DNA of 64,000 nucleotides from positions 84,894 through 148,893 of the forward strand of contig CAWHOW010000016.1 in NCBI GenBank assembly GCA_963831005.1, written 5' to 3'. The notes beneath the pieces are model-generated. The model did no database searches and had not been told where the DNA came from. It saw nothing but the letters and a program-made list of their open reading frames with translations. Shown in pieces: positions 16,137 to 24,749 of the stretch. This DNA is from CAWHOW01 sp963831005. GTDB lineage: Bacteria > Bacteroidota > Bacteroidia > Bacteroidales > CG2-30-32-10. Position numbers and translations under genes: made by a program. The first letter of the stretch is position 1. Each line of letters opens with the position of its first letter.

Positions 16137-16167
16137 TAATTTTATTGAGAAAATTGCTTTACTTTTG
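16137..16167 (+). promoter_or_regulatory. Possible promoter of the restriction-modification operon
   Basis: TACTTTTG at 16160-16167 matches the Bacteroidota -7 element TAnnTTTG and lies 24 bp before the ATG. The -33 region is poor (no TTG at the ideal spacing). Confidence 0.4.
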
Positions 16168-16191
16168 TTTTTAAAATTATATTGTGATTTT

Positions 16192-17580
16192 ATGCTAACA
16201 AAAGAATATATAAAAGACTTAAAAATTAATGGTAATGGTGCATTTAGCGAACTTGTTCATAGCAATTCATCAAATGCAGGAAACCTAATTTTTATTCTTC
16301 AAAACTTAGGGCATTTACCTGAAAATTTTGATGGTAAATGGTTACTGGATTTAACTCAAAGTAAATTTTCACAAGTAAGGGAACTTGCTGTAAAAAATAT
16401 TGCTAAATTGACCCAAGAAGAATATATTGAAGTATTATATAATATTATCCAAACTGACACAGATACAAATGTACGAAGAGAAGCTGTTTCAGCAATTGGC
16501 AGAATGAGAAATATAAAAAACAAAAAGATACTTTTAAAAATTCTTGAAGATAAAGACCCCAAAATTGTATGCCAGGCTATACGTGGTTTATTAGTTTTTA
16601 AAAATGATAAAATAATTGAAAACAGTTTAAGATCACTTGTTAATCACGAAAACGAAATGATAAGAACTGTTATTTATAAAGAATATTTTGCTAAAGAAAA
16701 AGAACATAAAAAAGAAAATGAATTACCACATGCTGAAACATATGAATATCTTAAGAATGTCGTTATTAATGGTGACGTTCGAGAAATATTAAAAAATGTT
16801 CCTGATGAAAGTATTCATTTAACTTTTACATCACCCCCTTATTACAATGCCCGTGATTATTCAATTTATCCAAGCTATGTAGCGTATTTGAAATTTCTTG
16901 AAGAAGTATTTTTAGAAACTTATAGAATTACGAAAGAAGGAAGGTTTTTAATTATAAATACTTCTCCAATCATTATTCCACGAGTTAGCCGTTCACACTC
17001 AAGCAAACGTTATCCTATTCCGTTTGATATTCATTATTTTTTAATACAAATGGGTTGGGAATTTATTGATGATATAATTTGGTTAAAGCCTGAATATAGT
17101 GTTAAGAATAGAGTAGCAGGTTTTGAACAACATCGTAAGCCATTAGCATATAAGCCAAATTCAATTACTGAATATTTAATGGTTTATCGCAAACAAACCG
17201 AAAAGTTATTAGATTGGAATATGCGGCAATATGATTATAAAACTGTTGAAGAAAGTAAAGTTCCTGAGGGATATGAAACAACAAATGTTTGGAAAATAGA
17301 TCCTAAATTTGATAAAATTCATTCTGCTGTATTTCCAAAAGAATTATGTAAAAGAGTTATCGAATATTATTCATTTAAAAATGATTTGATTTTTGATCCA
17401 TTTGCAGGTAGTGGCACTTTAGGCAGAACTGCAAGGAGTTTAGGGAGAATGTACTTCTTAACTGAGCAAGAACCAACATATTTTGAATATATGAAAACCT
17501 TTTTACAAAACGAAAGTTTATTTAAAGAAAAAGCTTCTTCATTTTTAACATTAAACGAATTTAAAGAAACAATAAAATGA
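16192..17580 (+). CDS. Type II DNA methyltransferase, N4-cytosine type, with HEAT-like N-terminus
   Basis: 462 residues from the ATG at 16192; a TTG nine codons upstream is less likely because it overlaps the -7 element. Residues about 35-170 look like HEAT/armadillo repeats (VRREAVSAIGRM, IVCQAIRGLLVF). The catalytic motif TSPPY (213-217) precedes the SAM-binding motif DPFAGSG (402-408), the beta-class order, and TSPPY rather than DPPY favours N4-cytosine methylation. It would protect host DNA from the nuclease encoded by the next gene, which overlaps by four bases (ATGA). The partner's similarity to CfrBI suggests a CCWWGG-like target, an inference. Slightly more AT-rich than the flanks, as is common for mobile restriction systems. 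Confidence 0.85.
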   Translation: MLTKEYIKDLKINGNGAFSELVHSNSSNAGNLIFILQNLGHLPENFDGKWLLDLTQSKFSQVRELAVKNIAKLTQEEYIEVLYNIIQTDTDTNVRREAVSAIGRMRNIKNKKILLKILEDKDPKIVCQAIRGLLVFKNDKIIENSLRSLVNHENEMIRTVIYKEYFAKEKEHKKENELPHAETYEYLKNVVINGDVREILKNVPDESIHLTFTSPPYYNARDYSIYPSYVAYLKFLEEVFLETYRITKEGRFLIINTSPIIIPRVSRSHSSKRYPIPFDIHYFLIQMGWEFIDDIIWLKPEYSVKNRVAGFEQHRKPLAYKPNSITEYLMVYRKQTEKLLDWNMRQYDYKTVEESKVPEGYETTNVWKIDPKFDKIHSAVFPKELCKRVIEYYSFKNDLIFDPFAGSGTLGRTARSLGRMYFLTEQEPTYFEYMKTFLQNESLFKEKASSFLTLNEFKETIK

Positions 17581-18485
17581 CACTTACCGAACAAGTAGCA
17601 AAGAATATTATCAGAAAACTTTTAAAAGGTGATGATTACAGAATTGAAGTTGTAACACTTATTAATGCTGAATTTTTGCAGTTTGCAATTGATTTTTTCA
17701 AGAAAGTCATTGATGCAAAATTAAAAAGTGATAACATTACAGTCGATTGGTATAAAAAAGCATTTTTAAATCCGGCTTTACCTGCTAAAGAAATTGCAAT
17801 CAATTCAGGATTGAATAAAAAGACAATTCATAATATGTTTAATTCTTCAACAAAGGAAATTATTATTGATGCTGCAAATGAACATTATGATGTGCTTTTT
17901 GAAAGCATAAAAAATTTAGTTGAGAACGAACATGAACTGGATTTGACGCTTACAATAAAATTTAAAGGTGTTAGCGTTGATTTAAACGTAAGTGAAAGTT
18001 TAATTATAATCAATACGCTTGCTGTAAAACGAGCTGAACTAAGAGGCGGTTTGTGGAGTACAGCAGGTAAAAGAGTTGAAAACCCATTAATGAAAACACT
18101 TTGCAAACTATATTCTGTAAGCTCTGAAAATTACAATGCAAAATTCGTTAAAGACAAAGCTAAAGGGTTTGACAGAGAAATAGATTTCTATTTAATCAAT
18201 AAGGGTAAAGAATATTTATGTGAAGTAAAACTTATGGGAAGTGGAAACCCAGAGAGTGCAGATGCGGTTATAGCGAGAGCATCAGATGTGTTTATTGCAG
18301 ATAAACTTTCTATTCAAAATAAACATCAACTTGATTCACTAAAAATCAATTGGGTCGAATTACGCTCAAATGATGGTTATAAAAGATTTAAATTTGTATT
18401 AGAAAACATTGGCATTGAACATAAGGATTATAATGGAAATATTGATAATGATTTAGAACAAATATTTAATGAAGTATTTGCGTAA
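17577..18485 (+). CDS. Type II restriction endonuclease, CfrBI-like
   Basis: 302 residues, translationally coupled to the methyltransferase. An N-terminal helical region has a helix-turn-helix-like segment (PAKEIAINSGLNKKTIHNMF, about 69-88). The C-terminal half carries TAGKRVENPLMKTLCKLY (162-179), REIDFYL with D203, then EVK with E216 and K218, and KLMGSGNPESADA, a PD-(D/E)XK nuclease core. These blocks match my memory of the CfrBI restriction enzyme family, whose partners are N4-cytosine methyltransferases. The expected role is cleavage of unmodified foreign DNA. Intact length, all key residues present. A copy of a dispersed GC-rich repeat begins 26 bp after the stop codon. Confidence 0.8.
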   Translation: MTLTEQVAKNIIRKLLKGDDYRIEVVTLINAEFLQFAIDFFKKVIDAKLKSDNITVDWYKKAFLNPALPAKEIAINSGLNKKTIHNMFNSSTKEIIIDAANEHYDVLFESIKNLVENEHELDLTLTIKFKGVSVDLNVSESLIIINTLAVKRAELRGGLWSTAGKRVENPLMKTLCKLYSVSSENYNAKFVKDKAKGFDREIDFYLINKGKEYLCEVKLMGSGNPESADAVIARASDVFIADKLSIQNKHQLDSLKINWVELRSNDGYKRFKFVLENIGIEHKDYNGNIDNDLEQIFNEVFA

Positions 18486-18510
18486 ATTATTTATTCAATT
18501 AATTTACCCC

Positions 18511-18548
18511 TCAATGTCGCTCGTTACGTTTCGCGCTCGCATGGCTTA
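18511..18548. repeat. Dispersed intergenic repeat, copy 1
   Basis: A GC-rich 38-bp element in an AT-rich spacer, with blocks TCGCTCG, TTACGTTTCGCGCTCGC and ATGGCT. Related copies lie after each of the next two genes and upstream of the methyltransferase gene. Confidence 0.65.
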
Positions 18549-18583
18549 GGGTATATGACCATTAAAAAACAAAAAATAAACAC

Positions 18584-19063
18584 ATGAAAAAAAATATTCT
18601 AATCAATCTATTGACCATTGCCGGCATAATAGTTTTAGGCATTTTAATGATTTTGTTAGCTAAACCAAATCATTCAGGAGGATGGGAACAGGCGAGCACC
18701 TATTTTATTGAAGAAATATGGAGTCGGGCCAGCGGGCTGACTATTATAGTATTTGGATTGGTTGTTTTAGCTATAATACTGATAAACCGCAAAAAACCGG
18801 AAAGCGCAAAACCGGAAAGCCCGAGCAGGGTATTTTTCGCTATTTCATTTTTCATTTTAAAAGTAACATTATTGCTTTATGCCATTATGCTTATTCAGTA
18901 TGCGTTAGGAAACAATAATATTCTTTCACCCGATTATTCTTTTGATGATGGAAGCGTAGATACTATCAGTATGGTTTGCATTACATTTATAATTTGCTTT
19001 GGAATTATTACTTTAATTACATGGCTGATAAGCAAGCGTGCCGGAGGTAAATCGCCCAGTTGA
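18584..19063 (+). CDS. Small four-helix membrane protein, unknown function
   Basis: 159 residues with about four hydrophobic segments (near 8-27, 50-67, 83-107 and 130-150). Charged loops lie between them: NRKKPESAKPESPSR after the second and a serine/glycine-rich tail. No catalytic motif seen. It sits alone between two copies of the dispersed GC-rich repeat, downstream of the restriction-modification pair. Similar short four-helix proteins are common in Bacteroidota and uncharacterised. A defence role is possible only by position. Confidence 0.6.
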   Translation: MKKNILINLLTIAGIIVLGILMILLAKPNHSGGWEQASTYFIEEIWSRASGLTIIVFGLVVLAIILINRKKPESAKPESPSRVFFAISFFILKVTLLLYAIMLIQYALGNNNILSPDYSFDDGSVDTISMVCITFIICFGIITLITWLISKRAGGKSPS

Positions 19064-19076
19064 TAACTTACTTGCT

Positions 19077-19113
19077 TCAATGGCAACGTAAACTTTCGCG
19101 CTCGCCTGGCTGT
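19077..19113. repeat. Dispersed intergenic repeat, copy 2
   Basis: Shares CTTTCGCGCTCGC and TGGCTGT with copies 1 and 3, and starts 14 bp after the stop of the membrane protein gene. Confidence 0.6.
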
Positions 19114-19263
19114 GGGAAACATGAATTAAACAAACGAACATTTGAACATTTGAACAATCGAATGAAGAAGTAAAAAGTCTGCTGTAGCGGAGAACAATTG
19201 AATAAGTATGAATGATATTTTGCGAAGCGGGATAAACCTGATGTTTAATTTTAACTGAAAATT

Positions 19264-19956
19264 ATGTTTAAACATAATAACATAAATGCATCAGCTAATT
19301 TCACATTGCTATACCACCACGGTAATGGGTTGTGGAAAGTTGATAAAAAAGTAAATAGAAAGGAAACCAAAGAGGATATAGGAATTACATTAGATGATGT
19401 AAAAGAACTATATAGCATTCTAATTCAGGATAAAATAATAAGAATATTTAATATTTCTGACCGGGAAGCGTTGATATTAAAAATGAAGTGGCTTGAATTT
19501 AAAACATTTGCTGAAATTGGGGATCATCTTTGTATATCAAGGGTGAAAATACGCAAGGAATACGATTCAGCCATCGAAAAATTCAGATACGAGATAGCGC
19601 AGGTTGCTGAATTATACAATAAGAATATGGCTGTTATAGCTGAAAATTTAAAATTGAAAGAAGACGTTAGATTATTATTAAAGGAGTTTGAGAAAATAAA
19701 TTTTAAAGAAAAAGAAGATGTCGGTCCGTTATATTTTACTGAATACATAGAACCTATTTATAAAAAACAGGTAGAGCAAATGGACTTATCATTGAGAACG
19801 ATCAATAGTTTGCATAAAGAAGGCATTGCAACATTAGGAGATATAATGGATAAGCCAAGAAATGATTTCTTGCGTATAAGAAATTTTGGAAAGAAATCGT
19901 TTGCTGAATTAGAATATTATTTAAAAGAACGCTTTGGTTTGAGATTAAAAAGATAA
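19264..19956 (+). CDS. Regulator with sigma-70 region 4-like HTH and RNA polymerase alpha-CTD-like domain
   Basis: 230 residues. Residues about 64-108 look like a sigma-70 region 4/LuxR-type HTH (ISDREALILKMKWLEFKTFAEIGDHL, then ISRVKIRKEYDSAIEKF). A helical linker (110-165) leads to a C-terminal domain (170-228) that follows the RNA polymerase alpha subunit CTD: MDLSLRTINSLHKEGIATL, then RIRNFGKKSFAELEYYL. In the alpha subunit this fold binds UP-element DNA and activators. A sigma-4-like and an alpha-CTD-like module in one small protein suggests a promoter-binding regulator that mimics polymerase parts. No sigma region 2 is present, so it is not a sigma factor by itself. Dispersed repeats flank the gene on both sides. 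Confidence 0.7.
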   Translation: MFKHNNINASANFTLLYHHGNGLWKVDKKVNRKETKEDIGITLDDVKELYSILIQDKIIRIFNISDREALILKMKWLEFKTFAEIGDHLCISRVKIRKEYDSAIEKFRYEIAQVAELYNKNMAVIAENLKLKEDVRLLLKEFEKINFKEKEDVGPLYFTEYIEPIYKKQVEQMDLSLRTINSLHKEGIATLGDIMDKPRNDFLRIRNFGKKSFAELEYYLKERFGLRLKR

Positions 19957-19979
19957 TATTTCAGCATGATAGTTTCTTT

Positions 19980-20015
19980 TATGTCGCTCGTAAAGTTTCG
20001 CGCTCGGCTGCCTGT
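19980..20015. repeat. Dispersed intergenic repeat, copy 3
   Basis: Carries TGTCGCTCG, AAGTTTCGCGCTCG and CTGCCTGT. It is followed by TTTTATAGTAATGAG, which also follows the decayed copy 4 as TTTTATAGTAACGAG. Confidence 0.65.
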
Positions 20016-20073
20016 CCTTTTATAGTAATGAGTAACTAGTAGTGAGTAATATCTCTTTTTTAAATATCAATGA

Positions 20074-21003
20074 TCAATCATTCACTTTTTCAAATACTAT
20101 CCTGTAATGCTCGAATATTTCTTTTTGGAAAAGAGCTGTGTTAGCACCTGTATTCCATCGTCCAATATAATCCCGAAATGACTTTTTAAATAAATATCTG
20201 GGAATAAGTGAAGCATAATACAAATACTTTTTAAGATTAAATTTCAGGAATTTTTCAGTCCATCGCACAATTGTTTCAATATAATCTAACCTTCCACTAT
20301 CAATTGATAGTACTTTAAAGTATTTTGAAGCAGGATTAATAAGTCCTTCCTTACCATAAGGAAGCCAGGATCCTGGAAATACCTGTGTTATTATATCAAC
20401 CAGTTCTTCATCTGTAAAGTCCTTTAATTTTTTCTTTATATCGGTTTGATTAAAACGGATATTTTCAAATTTAACCATGTTTGGTCCAAAAACCATAGTC
20501 TGGCAATAAAAGCGTCCGCCTATAGGCAATAGATCAGCCACTTGTTTCATATATGTTTCATATATTTGTTCCTGTTTACCGGCTTTATACTCCTCGATAG
20601 AGCACAAATGTTCAGGACTTCCCATAGCGGTTACCACATCAAACTTTCCAAAAGTTTCAGGGGTTATATCTTTAGAATCCATATGCCTGACATTCATCCC
20701 GTTTTTAATACAGGCATCTGACTGTCCCTCAGCTAATACAACACCATAGGTATTAACACCCATCTTGTTTAAATAATCAATAAATGCGCCCCAACCGCAT
20801 CCCATATCAAGAACTTTTGAGCCTTTTTTAATATTACAGTTATCAACAATAAACTTATGTTTTTTTGTTTGTGCTTCTTCTATAGTTAATGAATGATCAC
20901 CATCAAATCTGGCACAACTATAAGCGCCTTTTTCGCCAACGCTGTAACGGAAAATTTTATCCAAAACGGTATAAAGAGCATCTAAATCTTTTTGTACTGC
21001 CAT
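20074..21003 (-). CDS. Class I SAM-dependent methyltransferase, cyclopropane-fatty-acid synthase-like
   Basis: 309 residues. The SAM-binding motif VLDMGCGWGAF (64-74) follows YSCARF and DHSLTIEEAQ (28-45), an order typical of the cyclopropane fatty-acyl-phospholipid synthase/mycolic acid methyltransferase family. An acidic residue ends the next strand (MDSKDI) and a MGSPEHL block (about 128) replaces the usual MFEHV. The substrate may be an unsaturated lipid chain or a small metabolite. A strong minus-strand promoter lies 44 bp upstream, so the gene is transcribed on its own. It converges on the regulator gene. Confidence 0.8.
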   Translation of the reverse strand: MAVQKDLDALYTVLDKIFRYSVGEKGAYSCARFDGDHSLTIEEAQTKKHKFIVDNCNIKKGSKVLDMGCGWGAFIDYLNKMGVNTYGVVLAEGQSDACIKNGMNVRHMDSKDITPETFGKFDVVTAMGSPEHLCSIEEYKAGKQEQIYETYMKQVADLLPIGGRFYCQTMVFGPNMVKFENIRFNQTDIKKKLKDFTDEELVDIITQVFPGSWLPYGKEGLINPASKYFKVLSIDSGRLDYIETIVRWTEKFLKFNLKKYLYYASLIPRYLFKKSFRDYIGRWNTGANTALFQKEIFEHYRIVFEKVND

Positions 21004-21046
21004 GTTTTTTTATTTAAATTTAACTAAAATTTTTATTACTAACGAG

Positions 21047-21080
21047 CAAAAATATGTAATAAACTTAACACCTCCAAAAA
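21047..21080 (-). promoter_or_regulatory. Bacteroidota-type promoter of the methyltransferase gene
   Basis: On the minus strand TTTTTG (21080-21075), a 20-bp spacer and TATTTTTG (21054-21047). This is the full TTTG/TAnnTTTG consensus. Confidence 0.65.
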
Positions 21081-21096
21081 TTAAATAAATCTTTGT

Positions 21097-21131
21097 TGGC
21101 GCCAGCTAAGGTTCGTTATCGCCAGCCTGTT
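21097..21131. repeat. Dispersed intergenic repeat, decayed copy 4
   Basis: GCTAAGGTTCG, CGCCAGCCTGT and the shared 3' TTTTATAGTAACGAG relate it to copy 3. The rest of 21,132-21,304 shows no gene. Confidence 0.4.
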
Positions 21132-21304
21132 TTTTATAGTAACGAGTAATGTGTAGTTAGTAACAAGTAATGAGGTACATTAGTATCCTCGCACTGATAA
21201 CAAACAGGTTTTGAGCACACGAAAATGAACCAATAATATTTCAGCATCAAGCTAAAGCAATAATATACTTCATTACCAATTCATCCGAATTAACACAGCA
21301 TCAT

Positions 21305-21340
21305 AAAAAAACCCGACATTATTAATTGCCGGGGTTTTTC
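21305..21340 (-). terminator. Terminator of the LamG surface protein gene
   Basis: Read on the minus strand, a CCCCGGC / GTCGGG imperfect stem is followed by seven T. It lies 38 bp after the stop codon of the surface protein. Confidence 0.7.
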
Positions 21341-21377
21341 TTTATACAGAAAATCTGTCTCTTAGCGGGTTAAACAT

Positions 21378-24300
21378 TTAATTCTTCACCACTTTAATGG
21401 TAGCTGTTTTCCCGTCGGGAGTAATAATGTCAACAAAATAAATTCCTGCGTCTCCATCAATACTAAGGTTTACAGTCTTCGTTATATTTGTTTTAGTGTT
21501 AAATACCACCTGTCCTAAAACATTACTTATCCTGATGGTGGCATTGTTGTAATCAGCTCCCATATCTAAAGTGATATCTCCGTTTGTAGGATTCGGATAA
21601 ACAGTGAACGAACTGCCAAAGGTATTATGTCCAACACCCGTTATAACCATTTGGTAACAGGATGAAGTATCTGAACAGCTGCCTTCGGTAACTATCACAG
21701 CATAGAAACCGTCAGCGGTTGCTGTATAACTTTGGTTAGTTGCACCGGTGATAAGCGAATAGTCTGTACTGCAATCCACCCAGTGGTAAGTAGCACCTGT
21801 GGCATTAGCTGTAAGCGTATTAGCTGTAATGGTAACAGATGTATCAACTGTAGTGATGGTCAGATGCAAAGTAGCAGTACTGTCGCAACCTTTGGAATTT
21901 GTAGTGCTATACGTCTTATTACCCGAAGTGGTATAAGTTGTGCCATTCCATAAATAACTATCGCAAGCAGAAATTGTAGTGCTTGATGTGCTGCTGCTGT
22001 TGATAGTTAAATGCAAAGTAGCAGTACTGTCGCAACCTATGGAATTGGTGGTATTATACGTCTTATCACCCGAAGTGGTATAAGTTGTGCCATTCCACAA
22101 ATAACTATTGCAGGCTGCAAGCGAAGTGCTTGATGTGCTGCTGCTGTTGATGGTTAAATGTAAGGTAGCAGTACTGTCGCAACCTTTGGAATTGGTAGTG
22201 CTATACGTCTTATCACCCGAAGTAGTATACGTAGTTCCATTCCATAAATAACTATCGCAAGCAGAAATTGTAGTGCTTGATGTGCTGCTGCTGTTGATAG
22301 TTAAATGCAAAGTAGCAGTACTGTCGCAACCTTTGGAATTGGTGGTATTATACGTCTTATCACCCGAAGTGGTATAAGTTGTGCCATTCCACAAATAACT
22401 ATTGCAGGCTGCAAGCGAAGTGCTTGATGTGCTGCTGCTGTTGATGGTTAAATGTAAGGTAGCAGTACTGTCGCAACCTTTGGAATTGGTAGTGCTATAC
22501 GTCTTATCGCCCGAAGTGGTATACGTAGTTCCATTCCATAAATAACTATCGCATGCTGCAACTGTAGTACTTGATGTGGTACTGCTGTTGATAGTTAAAT
22601 GCAAGGTGGCTGTGCTGTCGCAACCTTTGGAATTGGTAGTGTTAAACGTCTTATCGCCCGAAGTGGTATACGTAGTTCCATTCCATAAATAACTATTGCA
22701 GGCTGCAACTGTAGTACTTGATGTGGTACTGCTGTTGATAGTTAAATGCAAGGTGGCTGTGCTGTCGCAACCTTTGGAATTGGTAGTGTTAAACGTCTTA
22801 TCGCCCGAGGTGGTATACGTAGTTCCATTCCATAAATAACTATTGCAGGCTGCAACTGTAGTGCTTGATGTGGTGCTGTGATTAACAGTTAGATGCAGGG
22901 TTACTGTTGAATCACATCCGGCGGCATTAGTGAGAATAGTAGATTCACTTCCTGTAGAATAATAGGTAGTACCATACCATGTTAAACTATCACAGCTTAT
23001 AGCAGTAGTATCACCTGTGCTGTTAGAAGGCATTTTTCCGCTTATTACGTTGCTGTTTGCGCTTGAATCATTGCTGTTGTATGCCCTTAACCTGTAGTAA
23101 TATGATGCACCGCAGGTAAAGCCATTAACACTGTATGTTGTTACATTGCCGACATTCAGATTATTAAATCCGGGAATAAAATTGGTGAAAGTAGTATCAG
23201 TTGCAACATCCAGTTTATAATACGTTGCTTCGCTTGAAGCCATCCAGTTGGCATAGAAGCCTGTCGGGGTAAAATTTGTAGCGGCTGTGGCAACAGGAGG
23301 TACAAGCAAAGTCCTGAACGTAGTATCATTACCATAACTTAATCCGGCGCTGTCTATGCTGTATGCTCGTATATAGTAAACCGTATCGGGCATGAGGTCA
23401 GCCAATGCTAAAGTATAATTACCGGTGCTAAATGATCCTGTTTCATAAACTGTGCTGTCCATTATAATCGGACAAGGCATAGTACTGTAACAGATTCCCC
23501 TTGTGGTAGCATTGTCGGAACCAATGTTGGTAATAGCGGCAGTAAAATTAACGGAACTATCTTTTACATTTGAATAGCTAATGGTTGCAAGAGTCTGGTC
23601 ACCTTCGCCAAATACATCTGCCTGTGAAGCTACCCAGTTTGAAGTGGGGCCATTTAATGCAAGATTATATAATGTACCATTATTTCCGTTAGAGGTAATA
23701 TCCTTTAAGGTTGTAATACCCGAATTATTTCCACCGGCAATTCCCTGGTCAAAATTATAATAAGCAACTAATCCGGTTTCTGTTCCTGTAGTGGATATAT
23801 TCATATCAGACCTGATATCACATGCAGTGCGGGCAACATTCCAGATGCGGACCTCGTCTATTCTTCCATCAAAAAAGTAATTAGGAGGACCTTCTGTAGT
23901 TCCTGCTCCAATCCTGAGACTCCTTGATGTGTTAGTGACATATCCGGTATTATGACCTACCAGGATGCCATTAACATAGAAATTGAGTGATGTGCCATCA
24001 TATGTGGCTGCTAAATGTGTCCACTCTCCATAATTAATACTGGGGCCTGCACATACTGACCAACTCGAACCATTGCCACTCCAAAACTCCCATGTGTCGG
24101 ATGCGCTGGCATAAATTACATAGCCACTAAGGGGTGAGTCGTCGCGGCTGGTCATCACAGAACGATATGTTCCGTATCCGCCATTAGGCATTACCCATGC
24201 CTCAATGGTAAACTGAGGAGGATTAAGCTGTGCGGAATATGGAACTTCAACGTAATCGTCAATGCCGTCAAAATCGAGTGCGTTTCCAGGAGGAAGAAGT

Positions 24301-24749
24301 TTATTGGTTGTAAAGCTGGTATCATTGCCATAACTTAAGCCTGCACTATCTATGCTATAAGCTCTTGCGTAGTAAGTGGTATTGGGCTGCAACTTTGTCA
24401 ATTCAAAAGAATAATTTCCTGTCCCAAAAGAACCGGTTTCAAATACTGTGCTGTCTGTTATATTAACACATGGTGTTGCGCTGTAACAGATTCCTCTTGT
24501 AGTAGCATTTCCTGATCCAATATTTGTGATCGAAGCGGTAAAATTAACCGAACTGTCGGTTACATTGGAATAGCTTATATTCTCAAGTGTTTGACCACCA
24601 TCACCATACACGTTTACCTGTGAAGTTACCCAGTTTGAAATACTGTCATTCAATGCAAAATTATTCAATGTGCCATTATAACTATAAGATGAAATATCAG
24701 GTAAATTTGTAACACCTGCATTATTTCTAAATGCGATGCCCCTGGTCAA
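21378..24749 (-). CDS. C-terminal part of giant LamG/FN3 T9SS surface protein (frameshifted)
   Basis: 1123 residues, the downstream half of one protein split at 24,739-24,742. It opens in mid-domain: RGIAFRNNAGVTNLPD corresponds to QGIADGNNAGVTTLTD in sister repeats, and its start codon is a TTG inside the overlap. Two FN3-like segments (TTYYARAYSIDSAGLSYGNDT type) and one LamG/ConA-like domain (FDGIDDYVEVPYSAQLNPP …) lead into eight 49-residue repeats (ACNSYLWNGTTYTTSGDKT … GCDSTATLHLTIN). A C-terminal type A T9SS sorting domain closes the protein (VYPNPTNGDITLD … AGIYFVDI … IKVVKN). It is expected on the cell surface, probably in adhesion or glycan binding, an inference from domain types. 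Confidence 0.8.
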   Translation of the reverse strand: MTRGIAFRNNAGVTNLPDISSYSYNGTLNNFALNDSISNWVTSQVNVYGDGGQTLENISYSNVTDSSVNFTASITNIGSGNATTRGICYSATPCVNITDSTVFETGSFGTGNYSFELTKLQPNTTYYARAYSIDSAGLSYGNDTSFTTNKLLPPGNALDFDGIDDYVEVPYSAQLNPPQFTIEAWVMPNGGYGTYRSVMTSRDDSPLSGYVIYASASDTWEFWSGNGSSWSVCAGPSINYGEWTHLAATYDGTSLNFYVNGILVGHNTGYVTNTSRSLRIGAGTTEGPPNYFFDGRIDEVRIWNVARTACDIRSDMNISTTGTETGLVAYYNFDQGIAGGNNSGITTLKDITSNGNNGTLYNLALNGPTSNWVASQADVFGEGDQTLATISYSNVKDSSVNFTAAITNIGSDNATTRGICYSTMPCPIIMDSTVYETGSFSTGNYTLALADLMPDTVYYIRAYSIDSAGLSYGNDTTFRTLLVPPVATAATNFTPTGFYANWMASSEATYYKLDVATDTTFTNFIPGFNNLNVGNVTTYSVNGFTCGASYYYRLRAYNSNDSSANSNVISGKMPSNSTGDTTAISCDSLTWYGTTYYSTGSESTILTNAAGCDSTVTLHLTVNHSTTSSTTVAACNSYLWNGTTYTTSGDKTFNTTNSKGCDSTATLHLTINSSTTSSTTVAACNSYLWNGTTYTTSGDKTFNTTNSKGCDSTATLHLTINSSTTSSTTVAACDSYLWNGTTYTTSGDKTYSTTNSKGCDSTATLHLTINSSSTSSTSLAACNSYLWNGTTYTTSGDKTYNTTNSKGCDSTATLHLTINSSSTSSTTISACDSYLWNGTTYTTSGDKTYSTTNSKGCDSTATLHLTINSSSTSSTSLAACNSYLWNGTTYTTSGDKTYNTTNSIGCDSTATLHLTINSSSTSSTTISACDSYLWNGTTYTTSGNKTYSTTNSKGCDSTATLHLTITTVDTSVTITANTLTANATGATYHWVDCSTDYSLITGATNQSYTATADGFYAVIVTEGSCSDTSSCYQMVITGVGHNTFGSSFTVYPNPTNGDITLDMGADYNNATIRISNVLGQVVFNTKTNITKTVNLSIDGDAGIYFVDIITPDGKTATIKVVKN
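21850..23010 (-). repeat. 147-bp coding tandem repeat (about eight units)
   Basis: Eight units of about 147 bp (49 codons), of which the inner six or seven are nearly identical at the DNA level. Units alternate between forms with ACDSYLW and ACNSYLW. Recent unit exchange or slippage is likely, and assembly may have miscounted them. Confidence 0.85.
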
